In this document: in pieces, positions 19,707 to 27,581 of the stretch | Layout of the letters: every line of letters begins with the position of its first letter | How positions within the stretch are numbered: position 1 is the first letter of the stretch | NCBI GenBank assembly: GCA_947648875.1 | Contig: CANSPM010000041.1 | Span: 1-34,508, forward strand | Source: an uncultured Lachnospiraceae bacterium | Lineage (GTDB): Bacteria; Bacillota; Clostridia; Lachnospirales; Lachnospiraceae | Direction of reading: 5' to 3' | Length of the DNA stretch: 34,508 nucleotides | The notes under the pieces: model-generated | What the model saw: the letters and a program-made list of their open reading frames with translations, nothing else | What the model was told of the DNA's origin: nothing | The model's database searches: none | Made by a program: the position numbers and the translations under genes

Positions 19707-20117
19707 ATGACAAAAGCAAGAAAAACAAACGGAAAAATTTTTATTGGAGCAGCGGTATTGGTGGCAGTCATTGTGGCGTTTATTGTCATGTTCTTTCTGT
19801 TTCGTCCCAGGACGGCTCAGGGAGCCAAAGCCATCACTATTGAAGTGGTGGACAACAACGAGGCATCCACTGTGTATGAGGTACATACGGATGCGGAGTA
19901 TCTGCGCCAGGCCATGGAAGATGCGAAGGGTTTGACATTTTCCGGGAGCGAAAGCGAGTATGGAATGATGGTGGATACGGTAAACGGCGTGACGGCGGAC
20001 TGGAATGTGGATCAATCTTACTGGGGATTTTATATAAACGGAGAATACTGTAATTATGGAATAGATGCGCAGCCTGTGGCAGACGGTGATGTCTTCCGGA
20101 TCGTCTACAGTAAATAA
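19707..20117 (+). CDS. Membrane-anchored DUF4430 (transcobalamin C-terminal-like) protein
   Basis: A 136-residue protein with a single N-terminal hydrophobic helix (about 11-32) after a basic start (MTKARKTNGK), so anchored with the domain outside. The rest matches the DUF4430 type, with YWGFYINGE (105-113), GID (118-120) and DGD (126-128). The same Pfam family forms the C-terminal domain of human transcobalamin and intrinsic factor, where it closes over B12. There is a B12 riboswitch directly upstream and an ECF S component one base downstream. The inference is that it captures cobalamin or a corrinoid at the surface for the transporter. No cysteine-type lipobox. Ribosome site AAGGAG. Confidence 0.82.
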   Translation: MTKARKTNGKIFIGAAVLVAVIVAFIVMFFLFRPRTAQGAKAITIEVVDNNEASTVYEVHTDAEYLRQAMEDAKGLTFSGSESEYGMMVDTVNGVTADWNVDQSYWGFYINGEYCNYGIDAQPVADGDVFRIVYSK

Positions 20118-20118
20118 G

Positions 20119-20658
20119 ATGAAAACACATAAGAATTTGAAAAATGGGGCTTTTGACGTGGCTCTTACAGGTATGGCCATCGCTCTGATTGAAGTGTGTA
20201 AGGCAGCTATGATGGGGCTTCCCAATATTGAACTTACCAGTTTTTGGATCATTATGTTTACCCTGTTTTTTGGCAAAAAAATCCTTTTTGTGATACCGGC
20301 TTTCATTTTGATAGAGGGATGTATGTTCGGTTTTGGTATCTGGTGGGTCATGTATCTATATGCCTGGCCTCTGTTGGCGCTGCTTACATGGATTTTTCAC
20401 AAAAGGGAACATGTGCTGTTCTGGGCTGTTTTTTCGGGATTTTTCGGGTTATTTTTTGGGGCTCTGTGCGCCATTCCCTATGTGGTAAACGGTTCATTTA
20501 ACGGGGGGGTTCGGTCCGGTCTGTACGCAGGATTCACTTGGTGGATTGCAGGCATTCCCTATGATTTACTGCATTGCGTGGGCAATTTTGTATTGATGAC
20601 AGCGTTGTATTATCCGGTTAAAACTATGTTTTCCCGTATGAAAAAAATAAGATATTAG
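20119..20658 (+). CDS. ECF transporter S component, probable cobalamin/corrinoid specificity
   Basis: Hydrophobic protein of 179 residues with about six membrane segments, typical of energy-coupling-factor substrate-binding (S) subunits. An early helix has ALTGMAIALIEVCKAAMMGLP, then FFGKKILFVIPAF and GFGIWWVMYLYAWPLLALL. No ATPase or T subunit is in the window, so it should share a group II ECF module encoded elsewhere. The start ATG at 20119 is one base after the DUF4430 stop and has no clear ribosome site of its own, which suggests translational coupling. Control by the B12 riboswitch suggests cobalamin as substrate. Confidence 0.82.
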   Translation: MKTHKNLKNGAFDVALTGMAIALIEVCKAAMMGLPNIELTSFWIIMFTLFFGKKILFVIPAFILIEGCMFGFGIWWVMYLYAWPLLALLTWIFHKREHVLFWAVFSGFFGLFFGALCAIPYVVNGSFNGGVRSGLYAGFTWWIAGIPYDLLHCVGNFVLMTALYYPVKTMFSRMKKIRY

Positions 20659-20667
20659 GATGCAAAA

Positions 20668-20698
20668 AATGACGGGGAATTTAATCTTCCTCGTCATT
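20668..20698. terminator. Bidirectional terminator between convergent genes
   Basis: AATGACGGGGAA (20668-20679) pairs with TTCCTCGTCATT (20687-20698) over 12 bp with one G-U. The minus strand continues TTTTTTGC and the plus strand TTTTCTTC. The kinase stop codon lies in the loop, so the stem's right arm is coding. Confidence 0.82.
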
Positions 20699-22108
20699 TT
20701 CTTCTGACCGGGGCAGACTGAAAATAAATTCGCTGCCCTCTCCCGGTGTGCTGATTACGTTGATGTGCTCGTTATGAGAGTGAATGATTTCCTTGGTGAT
20801 GGATAGTCCCAACCCGGTTCCTTTCTTATCTTTTCCACGGGATAGATCCGATTTATAAAAACGATCCCAGATCAGCTTTAAATCCTCCTTGGGAATGCCA
20901 ATGCCGGTATCCTTCACGGATACAAAAATCTTATTTTTTTTCTCCGTTGTTTCCACTTTGATAACGGAATTATGATGGCTGAATTTTATGGCATTGTCGA
21001 TGAGGTTGTACAGGACCTGCTGGATTTTACTCATATCCGCAGTGACATACATCACTTCATCCGTCAGGATCAGTTCTATGGCAATACTTTTTTTCAGACA
21101 TGTTCCCTCAAAAGAGGCGGCGGTGGAACGAATTACCTGGTTAATGTCAAAATCGGTGATATCCAGCAGTATTCCCTTGGTGTTTAAGTTATTTAGGGTG
21201 AGCAGACTGTTGGTCAGCTTGGTCAGCCTCTGGGTCTCATTTAACACAATGTTTAAGTATTTTTCATGGAGCTGCGGCGGTATGGTTCCGTCCAGCATGG
21301 CTTCCAGATACCCCTGGATGGAAGTGAGGGGAGAGCGAAAATCATGTGACACATTTGCCACAAATTTTTTTTGATCATCCTCCGAGCGGGCAATCTCGCT
21401 GGCCATATAGGAGAGACAGGCGGCCAGATAGCCCATTTCATCTTCACTGTCCAGGGAAAATTCATAGTGCATATTGCCTGTCGCGTACTGTTCTGTGGCA
21501 TAGGTGATTCTGCGCAGGGGCAGATATACAAACTCTGTAAAAAAGATCAGGATAATCAGGGACAACAAAAACAAAATGATCAGCGTGATATAGGAAATCG
21601 TCAACAGACTGTTGCAGGATTCATTGATGGATGCCATATCCATATGAATCGCCACATATCCCTTTACCATGTAATTATTTGTAATGGGCGCAATCACTGA
21701 GAGCATTTCATTTGGGTAGAAATTAAAAAAATTGTCTATCACATAGTAGGAAGTGCCTGTGATAGTAGGGTCAAATGCTTCGATGATGACCTCATTTTCC
21801 ACATCGATGGGCATATCGGTATCCAGAATCATACGCCCTGATGGATTGATAATCTGCACATTGGAATCCAGATAAACGGCCAGCGTGTCCAGCTGGTCCT
21901 TCACCGCTTCCAGAGAGATCTTGCTGTTGTAGAGGTTGCGGGCATAGGTGTTGGCGATCAAGGTGGCTTCGGAGTACAGAGAATTGGCCCTCTCCCGAAT
22001 CAGATGCTCCATGGTCATACTGGGCACAAAGGTGGCCAGTATGACCAGACCGAAAATACCGAAAATTAGGTAAGCCAGTAAAAATTTCAGATATAAGGTT
22101 TTCTTCAT
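20681..22108 (-). CDS. Sensor histidine kinase, HAMP type
   Basis: Membrane sensor kinase of 475 residues: a helix at about 7-30, an extracellular sensor of about 130 residues, a second helix near 168-190, a HAMP linker (VYLPLRRITYATEQYATGN), the dimerisation/phosphoacceptor motif VSHDFRSPLTSIQGYL, and ATP-binding boxes NLIDNAIKFS (N), DTGIGIP (G1) and GTGLGLSI (G2). The sensor resembles a PAS/CACHE-like fold (NPSGRMILDTD) but the ligand is unknown. It lies 94 bases after the response regulator, its evident partner. Ribosome site AAGGATGTG before ATG 22108. Its end overlaps the bidirectional terminator. Confidence 0.93.
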   Translation of the reverse strand: MKKTLYLKFLLAYLIFGIFGLVILATFVPSMTMEHLIRERANSLYSEATLIANTYARNLYNSKISLEAVKDQLDTLAVYLDSNVQIINPSGRMILDTDMPIDVENEVIIEAFDPTITGTSYYVIDNFFNFYPNEMLSVIAPITNNYMVKGYVAIHMDMASINESCNSLLTISYITLIILFLLSLIILIFFTEFVYLPLRRITYATEQYATGNMHYEFSLDSEDEMGYLAACLSYMASEIARSEDDQKKFVANVSHDFRSPLTSIQGYLEAMLDGTIPPQLHEKYLNIVLNETQRLTKLTNSLLTLNNLNTKGILLDITDFDINQVIRSTAASFEGTCLKKSIAIELILTDEVMYVTADMSKIQQVLYNLIDNAIKFSHHNSVIKVETTEKKNKIFVSVKDTGIGIPKEDLKLIWDRFYKSDLSRGKDKKGTGLGLSITKEIIHSHNEHINVISTPGEGSEFIFSLPRSEENDEED

Positions 22109-22202
22109 CAGAAATCACATCCTTATTCATGGAAATAAAATCTTTGCGAAGTATGTATTGTATTGTTCCTGCCAATAATATCTTCCCGAAATGTAGATTT
22201 TA

Positions 22203-22904
22203 TTATTTTTTTACTTCAAATTTGTAGCCAATTCCCCAAATTGTACTGATTTTCCATTTTTCGTGATCTTTTATTTTTTCTCTCAGCCGTTTGATGTGAA
22301 CATCTACCGTGCGGGTATCTCCCATGTATTCATAGCCCCAGATCTGGTCCAGCAACTGTTCTCTGGTAAAGACATGATTAGGAGAGGATGCCAGGAAATA
22401 TAGAAGTTCCAGTTCCTTAGGCGGCATATCCACGTTTTTGCCCTTATAGGTTACGGAATAATTGGTGCGATTGATGGCGATGTCCTCGTATTCCACAAAT
22501 TCGTCCCGGGACTGGGGTTTTGGATCGGCAGCAGGCTTATATCTTCGCAGCACGGCTTTGACCCGGGCCACCAATTCTTTGGTATCGAAGGGTTTTTCCA
22601 TATAGTCGTCCGCTCCCAGTTCCAGGCCCAGCACTTTGTCAAAGACTTCTCCTTTGGCGGACAGCATAATGATGGGTGTGCTGTATTTTGCCCTTACTTC
22701 CCGACAGACCTGATAACCGTCTATGCCGGGCAGCATCAGATCCAGCAGAATCAGGTTGGGATCAAAGGAGGCGATGGCGCCCATGACGGATTCCCCGTCA
22801 TAGACGATCATGGTCTCAAAACACTCCTTGGTGAGATATAGAGAAATTAATTCCGCAATGTTGTCGTCATCGTCCACAATCAGGACTTTTTGTTTGTTTA
22901 CCAT
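22203..22904 (-). CDS. OmpR/PhoB-type response regulator
   Basis: A 233-residue DNA-binding regulator. The receiver domain has the acidic pocket VDDDD (10-14), the phosphoacceptor Asp55 in LILLDLMLPG and Lys104 in YMEKPFD. The C-terminal winged helix contains LELLYFLASSPNHVFTREQL and the recognition-helix part TRTVDVHIKRLREKI. Ribosome site AGGAG five bases before the ATG. It precedes the histidine kinase on the same strand. The upstream gap to mutS2 holds three copies of a half-site (ACAAYAGAAT) that may be its own operator. Confidence 0.94.
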   Translation of the reverse strand: MVNKQKVLIVDDDDNIAELISLYLTKECFETMIVYDGESVMGAIASFDPNLILLDLMLPGIDGYQVCREVRAKYSTPIIMLSAKGEVFDKVLGLELGADDYMEKPFDTKELVARVKAVLRRYKPAADPKPQSRDEFVEYEDIAINRTNYSVTYKGKNVDMPPKELELLYFLASSPNHVFTREQLLDQIWGYEYMGDTRTVDVHIKRLREKIKDHEKWKISTIWGIGYKFEVKK

Positions 22905-22947
22905 AAATGCTCCTGTCCTCTATAATAAAGTGTCTGTTTTTATAATT

Positions 22948-23000
22948 GACAACAGAATTTCCGCCGAATGTGGATTCTGTTGTATATGACAATAGAATTT
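22948..23000. promoter_or_regulatory. Operator-like repeat cluster upstream of the response regulator
   Basis: Three copies of ACAAYAGAAT: ACAACAGAAT (22950-22959, +), ATTCTGTTGT (22974-22983, inverted) and ACAATAGAAT (22990-22999, +). The first and third are part of an 18-base near-direct repeat 40 bases apart. The spacing of two of them in the same orientation, on the same face over about four helical turns, is typical of OmpR-class binding arrays. The regulator's start is 44 bases away. Confidence 0.5.
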
Positions 23001-23016
23001 TGGCAGAGTGAGGAAA

Positions 23017-25398
23017 CTATTGTTTAAAGGTGACGATGGTAACTCCCGCATCCCCTTCTCCATATTCTCCCAGACGAAACTCCTTCACATATTTCAGTCG
23101 TTTCAAGTGGTTGTGTACCGCGCTGCGCAGCGCGCCTGTGCCTTTTCCGTGTACCACTCTGACGGAAGAGAGATGGGCAATATAGGCGTCGTCCAGATAT
23201 TTATCCAGCACGGATAAGGCTTCATCCACTGTTTTGCCCAGCAGATTGATCTCCGTGGATACAGAGAGGGATTTGCTCATCTTGATCTTTCCGGCGCTGG
23301 TGCGCTGTAGCGTTGGAGTTGTGATGGTGACTTCCTCCGTGAGAGCAAGATCCCGCACATTTACCTGCGTACGCATAATGCCGCATTGTACAAAGAGGTT
23401 GCCCTTGTTGTCCGGCAGAGTGCTTACTGTGCCGGTAAGTCCCATAGACAGCACCTTGACGCCGTCTCCCTTTTTCAGCTTGGCCGGGTCCAGCGTTTTC
23501 TTTTTATCCTGTTTGGAATCGGCTTTCAAAGCCAGCTTTTCGTTTTTCTCATTGATTTTATCTCTGACTTTCTGACGCTTTTTCTCCAGATCCCTGATAT
23601 CCGCGCCGGGTCCCAGATTGTTGAAATCCCGGATGGTCTCGTCAGCTACATCCTTGGCCTCCTGTAATATTTCCCGGGCCTTTTCATGGGCTTCTTTTAA
23701 TATCTTGTCTTTTGCGCTTTCCAGTTTTTCGTTTTTGGCCTGCAACTGGTCCTGTAGTGTCTTAATCCGGGCCTTGTAGGAAGCAATTTCCTGGCGTTCT
23801 TTTTCTATGGTGATACGGCTTTTCTCCAGATCAGAGATAATGTCCTCAAAGTTTTCATCTTCTTTGCTGATCTGTTCCCGGGCGGCGGCTATGATATCCT
23901 GCGGCAGTCCAAGTTTGGAGGAGATGGCGAAAGCATTGCTTTTGCCGGGAATGCCGATGAGCAGTCTGTAGGTGGGCTGGAGAGTCTCCACGCTGAACTC
24001 ACAGCAGGCATTTTCTACAAAATTTGTGGACAGGGCATAGATCTTCAACTCGCTGTAGTGGGTGGTGGCCATGGTGCGGATGCCTCTGTCATGCAGATAA
24101 TTGAGGATGGCTATGGCCAGAGCGGCTCCCTCCGTGGGGTCCGTTCCCGCTCCCAGTTCGTCAAAGAGGCACAGAGAATCCTCATCCGCATGTTTTAAGA
24201 TACGGACAATGCTGGTCATATGGGAGGAGAAGGTACTCAGGCTCTGTTCGATACTCTGTTCATCACCGATATCCGCGTATACTTTAGTAAAGACAGATAA
24301 CTCTGAACGATCCAGAGCCGGAATGTGCAGTCCGGCCTGCCCCATCAGGGTAAAAAGTCCCACGGTTTTAAGAGACACGGTCTTGCCCCCGGTGTTTGGG
24401 CCGGTGACAATCAACAGGTCAAAATCCCTGCCCAGATGAATGTCAATGGGCACCACCTTGTCTTTGGAAAGCAGGGGGTGACGGCCTTTGCGCAGATGAA
24501 TATAGTGATCCGTGTTAAAGACGGGCCGGGTGGCATTCTGATCCAGAGCCAGCTTTGCCTTGGCGAAGACAAAGTCCAGATGAGTCATGATTTTTTGATT
24601 GTCCCCCAGTTCCTGTATATGCTCCGCCGCCTGCCCGCTTAAATCCGCCAACACTTTCTCAATTTCTGTCTTTTCCTGAATCTCCAGTTCCCGCAACTGG
24701 TTGTTCAGTTCTACCACGGCGGCGGGCTCTATAAAGAAAGTGGAGCCTGTGGAGGACTGGTCGTGAACCATGCCGTGTACCTGCCCCTTATATTCTGACT
24801 TTACAGGAATGCAGTATCTGTTGTCCCGCATGGTAATTACGGCATCCTGTAAGTAGGTGCGGTAGGAGCCGGTAATCATGGAGTTTAACTGATTATGCAC
24901 TTTCTCGTTGGTCAACAATATGGAGCGGCGCACATGCTTAAGTCCCGGGCTGGCGTCATCTGCCATCTCATCCTCAGACAGAATGCAGCGGTTTATCTCC
25001 CCGGCTAACTGGGTCAGAGGAGTCAGCTGTTCAAAGTAGGAATCCAGACTGTCTTCGGGAAGGTCTTCTCTGTCCCTGCGTCCATAGGTCTTAATGCGGT
25101 TCACATTGTCCAGAAGCCTGGCGACGCGGAGAAGTTCCGGCATGGACAGGGAGCTACCGATCTGTAGAGATTTCAGGGTAAAACCGATCTCCTGATTGCT
25201 GCCGAAGGAGGTGCTGCCCAGCTTGAAAATCCGGGAAAGAGCATCTTCCGTCTCGGTCTGGGCCAGGTTGATCTCCTGTAGATCCGTCATGGGTTGTAAT
25301 TCCTGGCAGCACTTTTTGCCAGGCGCAGAATCCGCTTTTTCTGATAACATTTGTATTATTTTGTCGTATTCCAGAATTTTGAGTCCTTTTTCATTCAT
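23017..25398 (-). CDS. mutS2: Endonuclease MutS2 (RqcU-like)
   Basis: MutS-like ATPase with a C-terminal Smr domain, 793 residues. Walker A GPNTGGKT (333-340), Walker B LCLFDELGAGTDP, then a long coiled coil (about 500-620), a KOW-like segment (KGDGVKVLSMGLTG) and the Smr domain (about 715-793) with HGKGTGALR. The LDLRG-type motif at the Smr start is INLLG here. B. subtilis MutS2 acts on collided ribosomes, and other members suppress recombination. The frame opens at 25458, but the ATG at 25398 has AAGGA ten bases upstream and gives the normal N-terminus MNEKGLKILEYDKI. A possible signal for the downstream two-component pair follows. Confidence 0.94.
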   Translation of the reverse strand: MNEKGLKILEYDKIIQMLSEKADSAPGKKCCQELQPMTDLQEINLAQTETEDALSRIFKLGSTSFGSNQEIGFTLKSLQIGSSLSMPELLRVARLLDNVNRIKTYGRRDREDLPEDSLDSYFEQLTPLTQLAGEINRCILSEDEMADDASPGLKHVRRSILLTNEKVHNQLNSMITGSYRTYLQDAVITMRDNRYCIPVKSEYKGQVHGMVHDQSSTGSTFFIEPAAVVELNNQLRELEIQEKTEIEKVLADLSGQAAEHIQELGDNQKIMTHLDFVFAKAKLALDQNATRPVFNTDHYIHLRKGRHPLLSKDKVVPIDIHLGRDFDLLIVTGPNTGGKTVSLKTVGLFTLMGQAGLHIPALDRSELSVFTKVYADIGDEQSIEQSLSTFSSHMTSIVRILKHADEDSLCLFDELGAGTDPTEGAALAIAILNYLHDRGIRTMATTHYSELKIYALSTNFVENACCEFSVETLQPTYRLLIGIPGKSNAFAISSKLGLPQDIIAAAREQISKEDENFEDIISDLEKSRITIEKERQEIASYKARIKTLQDQLQAKNEKLESAKDKILKEAHEKAREILQEAKDVADETIRDFNNLGPGADIRDLEKKRQKVRDKINEKNEKLALKADSKQDKKKTLDPAKLKKGDGVKVLSMGLTGTVSTLPDNKGNLFVQCGIMRTQVNVRDLALTEEVTITTPTLQRTSAGKIKMSKSLSVSTEINLLGKTVDEALSVLDKYLDDAYIAHLSSVRVVHGKGTGALRSAVHNHLKRLKYVKEFRLGEYGEGDAGVTIVTFKQ

Positions 25399-25779
25399 AT
25401 CCTTCAATTCCTTATTACAGTTGGCAGTGTCAAGTCCAATACCCAGAAATTGCTTCAATCACAACAAAAACAAGGGTTTCAGACGCTTGGTGCCTTTTTG
25501 TTTGACAATGTCCTATAGTTCTTCATATTTCCAGACAGTACCCGTTGCCGGGAATCAATACCTCACGGCTTTGACGACCTGCTTGTAAATATATAGTTCC
25601 ATGTTTCCCATATTTCCTGTAAATGGAAACAGAAAATACTAGAGTGACAGTGCTGATTTGCATATACCGTATCACAAATCCTGTGGGAAGACGGGCGAGC
25701 GGCATACAGGAGTAAGTACACAGTTTTACTCTTCACAAGTATAGCACAGTTTTCCCAGATAGGATACCCCCGGTTTTAC

Positions 25780-25808
25780 TTTACATTTAAAAAGGGATAT
25801 TATATACT
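25780..25808 (+). promoter_or_regulatory. Candidate promoter of the HtrA-like gene (distal)
   Basis: TTTACA (25780-25785) and TATACT (25803-25808) are exactly 17 bases apart, each a 5/6 match to the vegetative consensus. Confidence 0.6.
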
Positions 25809-25860
25809 GTTTGGGAAACAAGCTGCAAATTTTGTATTTTGGAAATCTGTGAAAAGGTTT

Positions 25861-25888
25861 GTGACAAGCGACAGAAAATGTTTAGAAT
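25861..25888 (+). promoter_or_regulatory. Candidate promoter of the HtrA-like gene (proximal)
   Basis: GTGACA (25861-25866) and TAGAAT (25883-25888) are 16 bases apart. Both boxes are 5/6 matches. It lies about 70 bases before the start codon. Confidence 0.5.
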
Positions 25889-25959
25889 TTCTGTAACAAT
25901 CAGAGATAGAGGGATTTACAATGAAACTCATAAAAAATAAAAGGATAGGGGGTGATACA

Positions 25960-27306
25960 ATGTCAGACCGTCAGGAGGCAAATCAGGACAATTTTATGAT
26001 AGAAAAAATCAAGCAGAGGCCTATCAATAAGCGCAGGCTGGTCCGAAGAACTCTGATTACGGTCTCTATGGCTGTCATATTCGGTTTAATTGCCTGTTTT
26101 ACTTTTCTGGTGCTGGAACCGGTGATCAGCAACTGGCTGTACCCGGAAGAGGAGTCGGAAGCCATAATTTTTCCGGAGGAGCCGGAGGAGATGCTGCCGG
26201 AGGAGATGCTGGAAGAATATATTCAGCCCAGCCCCAGTCCCAGCCCTGTGCCCCAGGAAGAATTACAGCCGGAAAAGGTGGAACTGGATGAGAGTCAGAT
26301 TCAGGATATTCTGAATCAGGTAGTGTTGGATATGGGGGATTATAGACAGATTTACAATGTTTTGTCGGATTATGTGAAACAGCTCAATCAGTATATGGTG
26401 GTGGTTACGGGGACAAAGTCGGATACGGACTGGTTTGCCAATGAGTATGAGAGTAAAAACGAAACTTCCGGAGTGGTCATTGGCAACAACGGTAAAGAAC
26501 TGTTGATTTTAACGGATTACAGTTCCGTGAAAAAGGCGGATCATCTGACTGTGAAATTTTCCAATGGAGTGCAGGCGGACGCATTGATGATGCAGTATTT
26601 TCATGACGGCAATATAGCGGTTCTGTGCATCAGTCTGAATGTATTAAGCCAGGAGATGCAGACGGAAGATATGTATGTAGCGCCCCTGGGTTCTTCCCTA
26701 CAGAATAACCTGGCAGGAAGTCCTGTGATCGCCATGGGAAGTCCTATGGGCAGCAGTGGTACGGTGGGGTATGGAATTATTACCGCCGCTGAAAATCAGG
26801 TGAATCTGGCCGATATGAATTGTCAGCTGCTCACTACAGACATTTATGGAAGCCAGTCGGCAAACGGCGTGCTGTTCAATACCACCGGTCAGGTGGTGGG
26901 ATTTATCACCACAGGCAAGACTGGCAGCGATATGCGCAATATGATCAGTGCCTACGGAATCAGCAGCTTAAAGCAGATGATCAGCAGACTCACAAAAGGA
27001 GACCGCATTCCCTATCTGGGCATCCTTGGGGTGGATGTGCCCAGAGAGGCCAATGCACAGTTTCAGGTGCCCTTTGGCGCGTATGTGCGGGAAGTGGAAA
27101 TGGATTCCCCGGCCATGCTGGCGGGTATTCAGAGCGGTGATGTCATCGTGGGGATTGACCAGCAGAGTGTGACGAAAATGGCCGACTACTCCAATTATCT
27201 GCTTAAGATCAATGTGGAGGATACTGTGGTATTGCGCGTCATGCGGCAGTCTCAGGAGGAATACAAAGAATTGGAGTTTGAGATAACCGTGGGAGGGGCT
27301 GATTGA
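25960..27306 (+). CDS. HtrA/DegP-like S1C protein with PDZ domain, catalytically degenerate
   Basis: A 448-residue membrane-anchored protein: a cytoplasmic basic N-terminus, one helix (about 31-53), an acidic/proline-rich linker (PSPSPSPVP at 90-98), a chymotrypsin-fold domain (about 140-350) and a C-terminal PDZ domain (about 365-445, with SPAMLAGIQSGDVIVGI). The domain aligns with HtrA through IAMGSPMG and GVLFNTTGQVVGF. However, the catalytic residues are gone: the TNNHV site reads TDYSSV (Ser188 for His), the Asp before IAVL is Asn218, and GNSGGPL reads QSANGVL (Ala301 for Ser). It is therefore probably a scaffold or sensor. Start ATG 25960 with AGGGGGTG five bases upstream; an upstream ATG at 25921 is in frame but has a poor site. 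Confidence 0.85.
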   Translation: MSDRQEANQDNFMIEKIKQRPINKRRLVRRTLITVSMAVIFGLIACFTFLVLEPVISNWLYPEEESEAIIFPEEPEEMLPEEMLEEYIQPSPSPSPVPQEELQPEKVELDESQIQDILNQVVLDMGDYRQIYNVLSDYVKQLNQYMVVVTGTKSDTDWFANEYESKNETSGVVIGNNGKELLILTDYSSVKKADHLTVKFSNGVQADALMMQYFHDGNIAVLCISLNVLSQEMQTEDMYVAPLGSSLQNNLAGSPVIAMGSPMGSSGTVGYGIITAAENQVNLADMNCQLLTTDIYGSQSANGVLFNTTGQVVGFITTGKTGSDMRNMISAYGISSLKQMISRLTKGDRIPYLGILGVDVPREANAQFQVPFGAYVREVEMDSPAMLAGIQSGDVIVGIDQQSVTKMADYSNYLLKINVEDTVVLRVMRQSQEEYKELEFEITVGGAD

Positions 27307-27383
27307 AAGACGGCATAAGTCAGGGTAGTAAATTCCCTTTCAGAACACAGGGATTTTGACCGTTCCCGTCACTTGTAGATCAC

Positions 27384-27505
27384 GTTTTACAATTGTCTGA
27401 AAATCTGAATAGGCAATTGCAAAACTTGCTTTCTGGAAACATAGGACGGGCAATTTATACAAAATAAGGGCGACTTGCCACCGCATTGGAGCCCGTTTTT
27501 GTATA
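27384..27505 (+). other. Two long imperfect inverted repeats between HtrA-like and OB/HD genes
   Basis: GTTTTACAATTG (27384-27395) pairs with CAATTGCAAAAC (27414-27425), 11 of 12. TATACAAAATAAGGGC (27456-27471) pairs with GCCCGTTTTTGTATA (27491-27505) in two blocks of 9 and 4 bp. The second ends in GCCCGTTTTTG on the plus strand and could terminate the HtrA-like transcript. Confidence 0.5.
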
Positions 27506-27581
27506 GATTGACCAGCCTCGTCATTTGCGGACAGGGTTTCGCAATCACCTAGAAAATCTGAAGGAAGAGAGGAGAAAAGAT

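Larger units (their letters stand above)
25459..25959. other. Gene-free region between divergent mutS2 and the HtrA-like gene
   Basis: About 500 bases with no convincing gene; a 60-residue frame at 25523-25705 (-) lacks a ribosome site and family features. It contains a hairpin-like AACAAAAACAAGGG/CCTTTTTGTT pair (about 25459-25504) and two candidate plus-strand promoters, listed separately. A promoter for mutS2 is expected here but I could not identify one. Confidence 0.6.

Noticed and set aside
25523..25705. Open frame of 60 codons upstream of mutS2
   Set aside because: No ribosome site, odd composition, and no recognisable domain; the gap is better explained by promoters.
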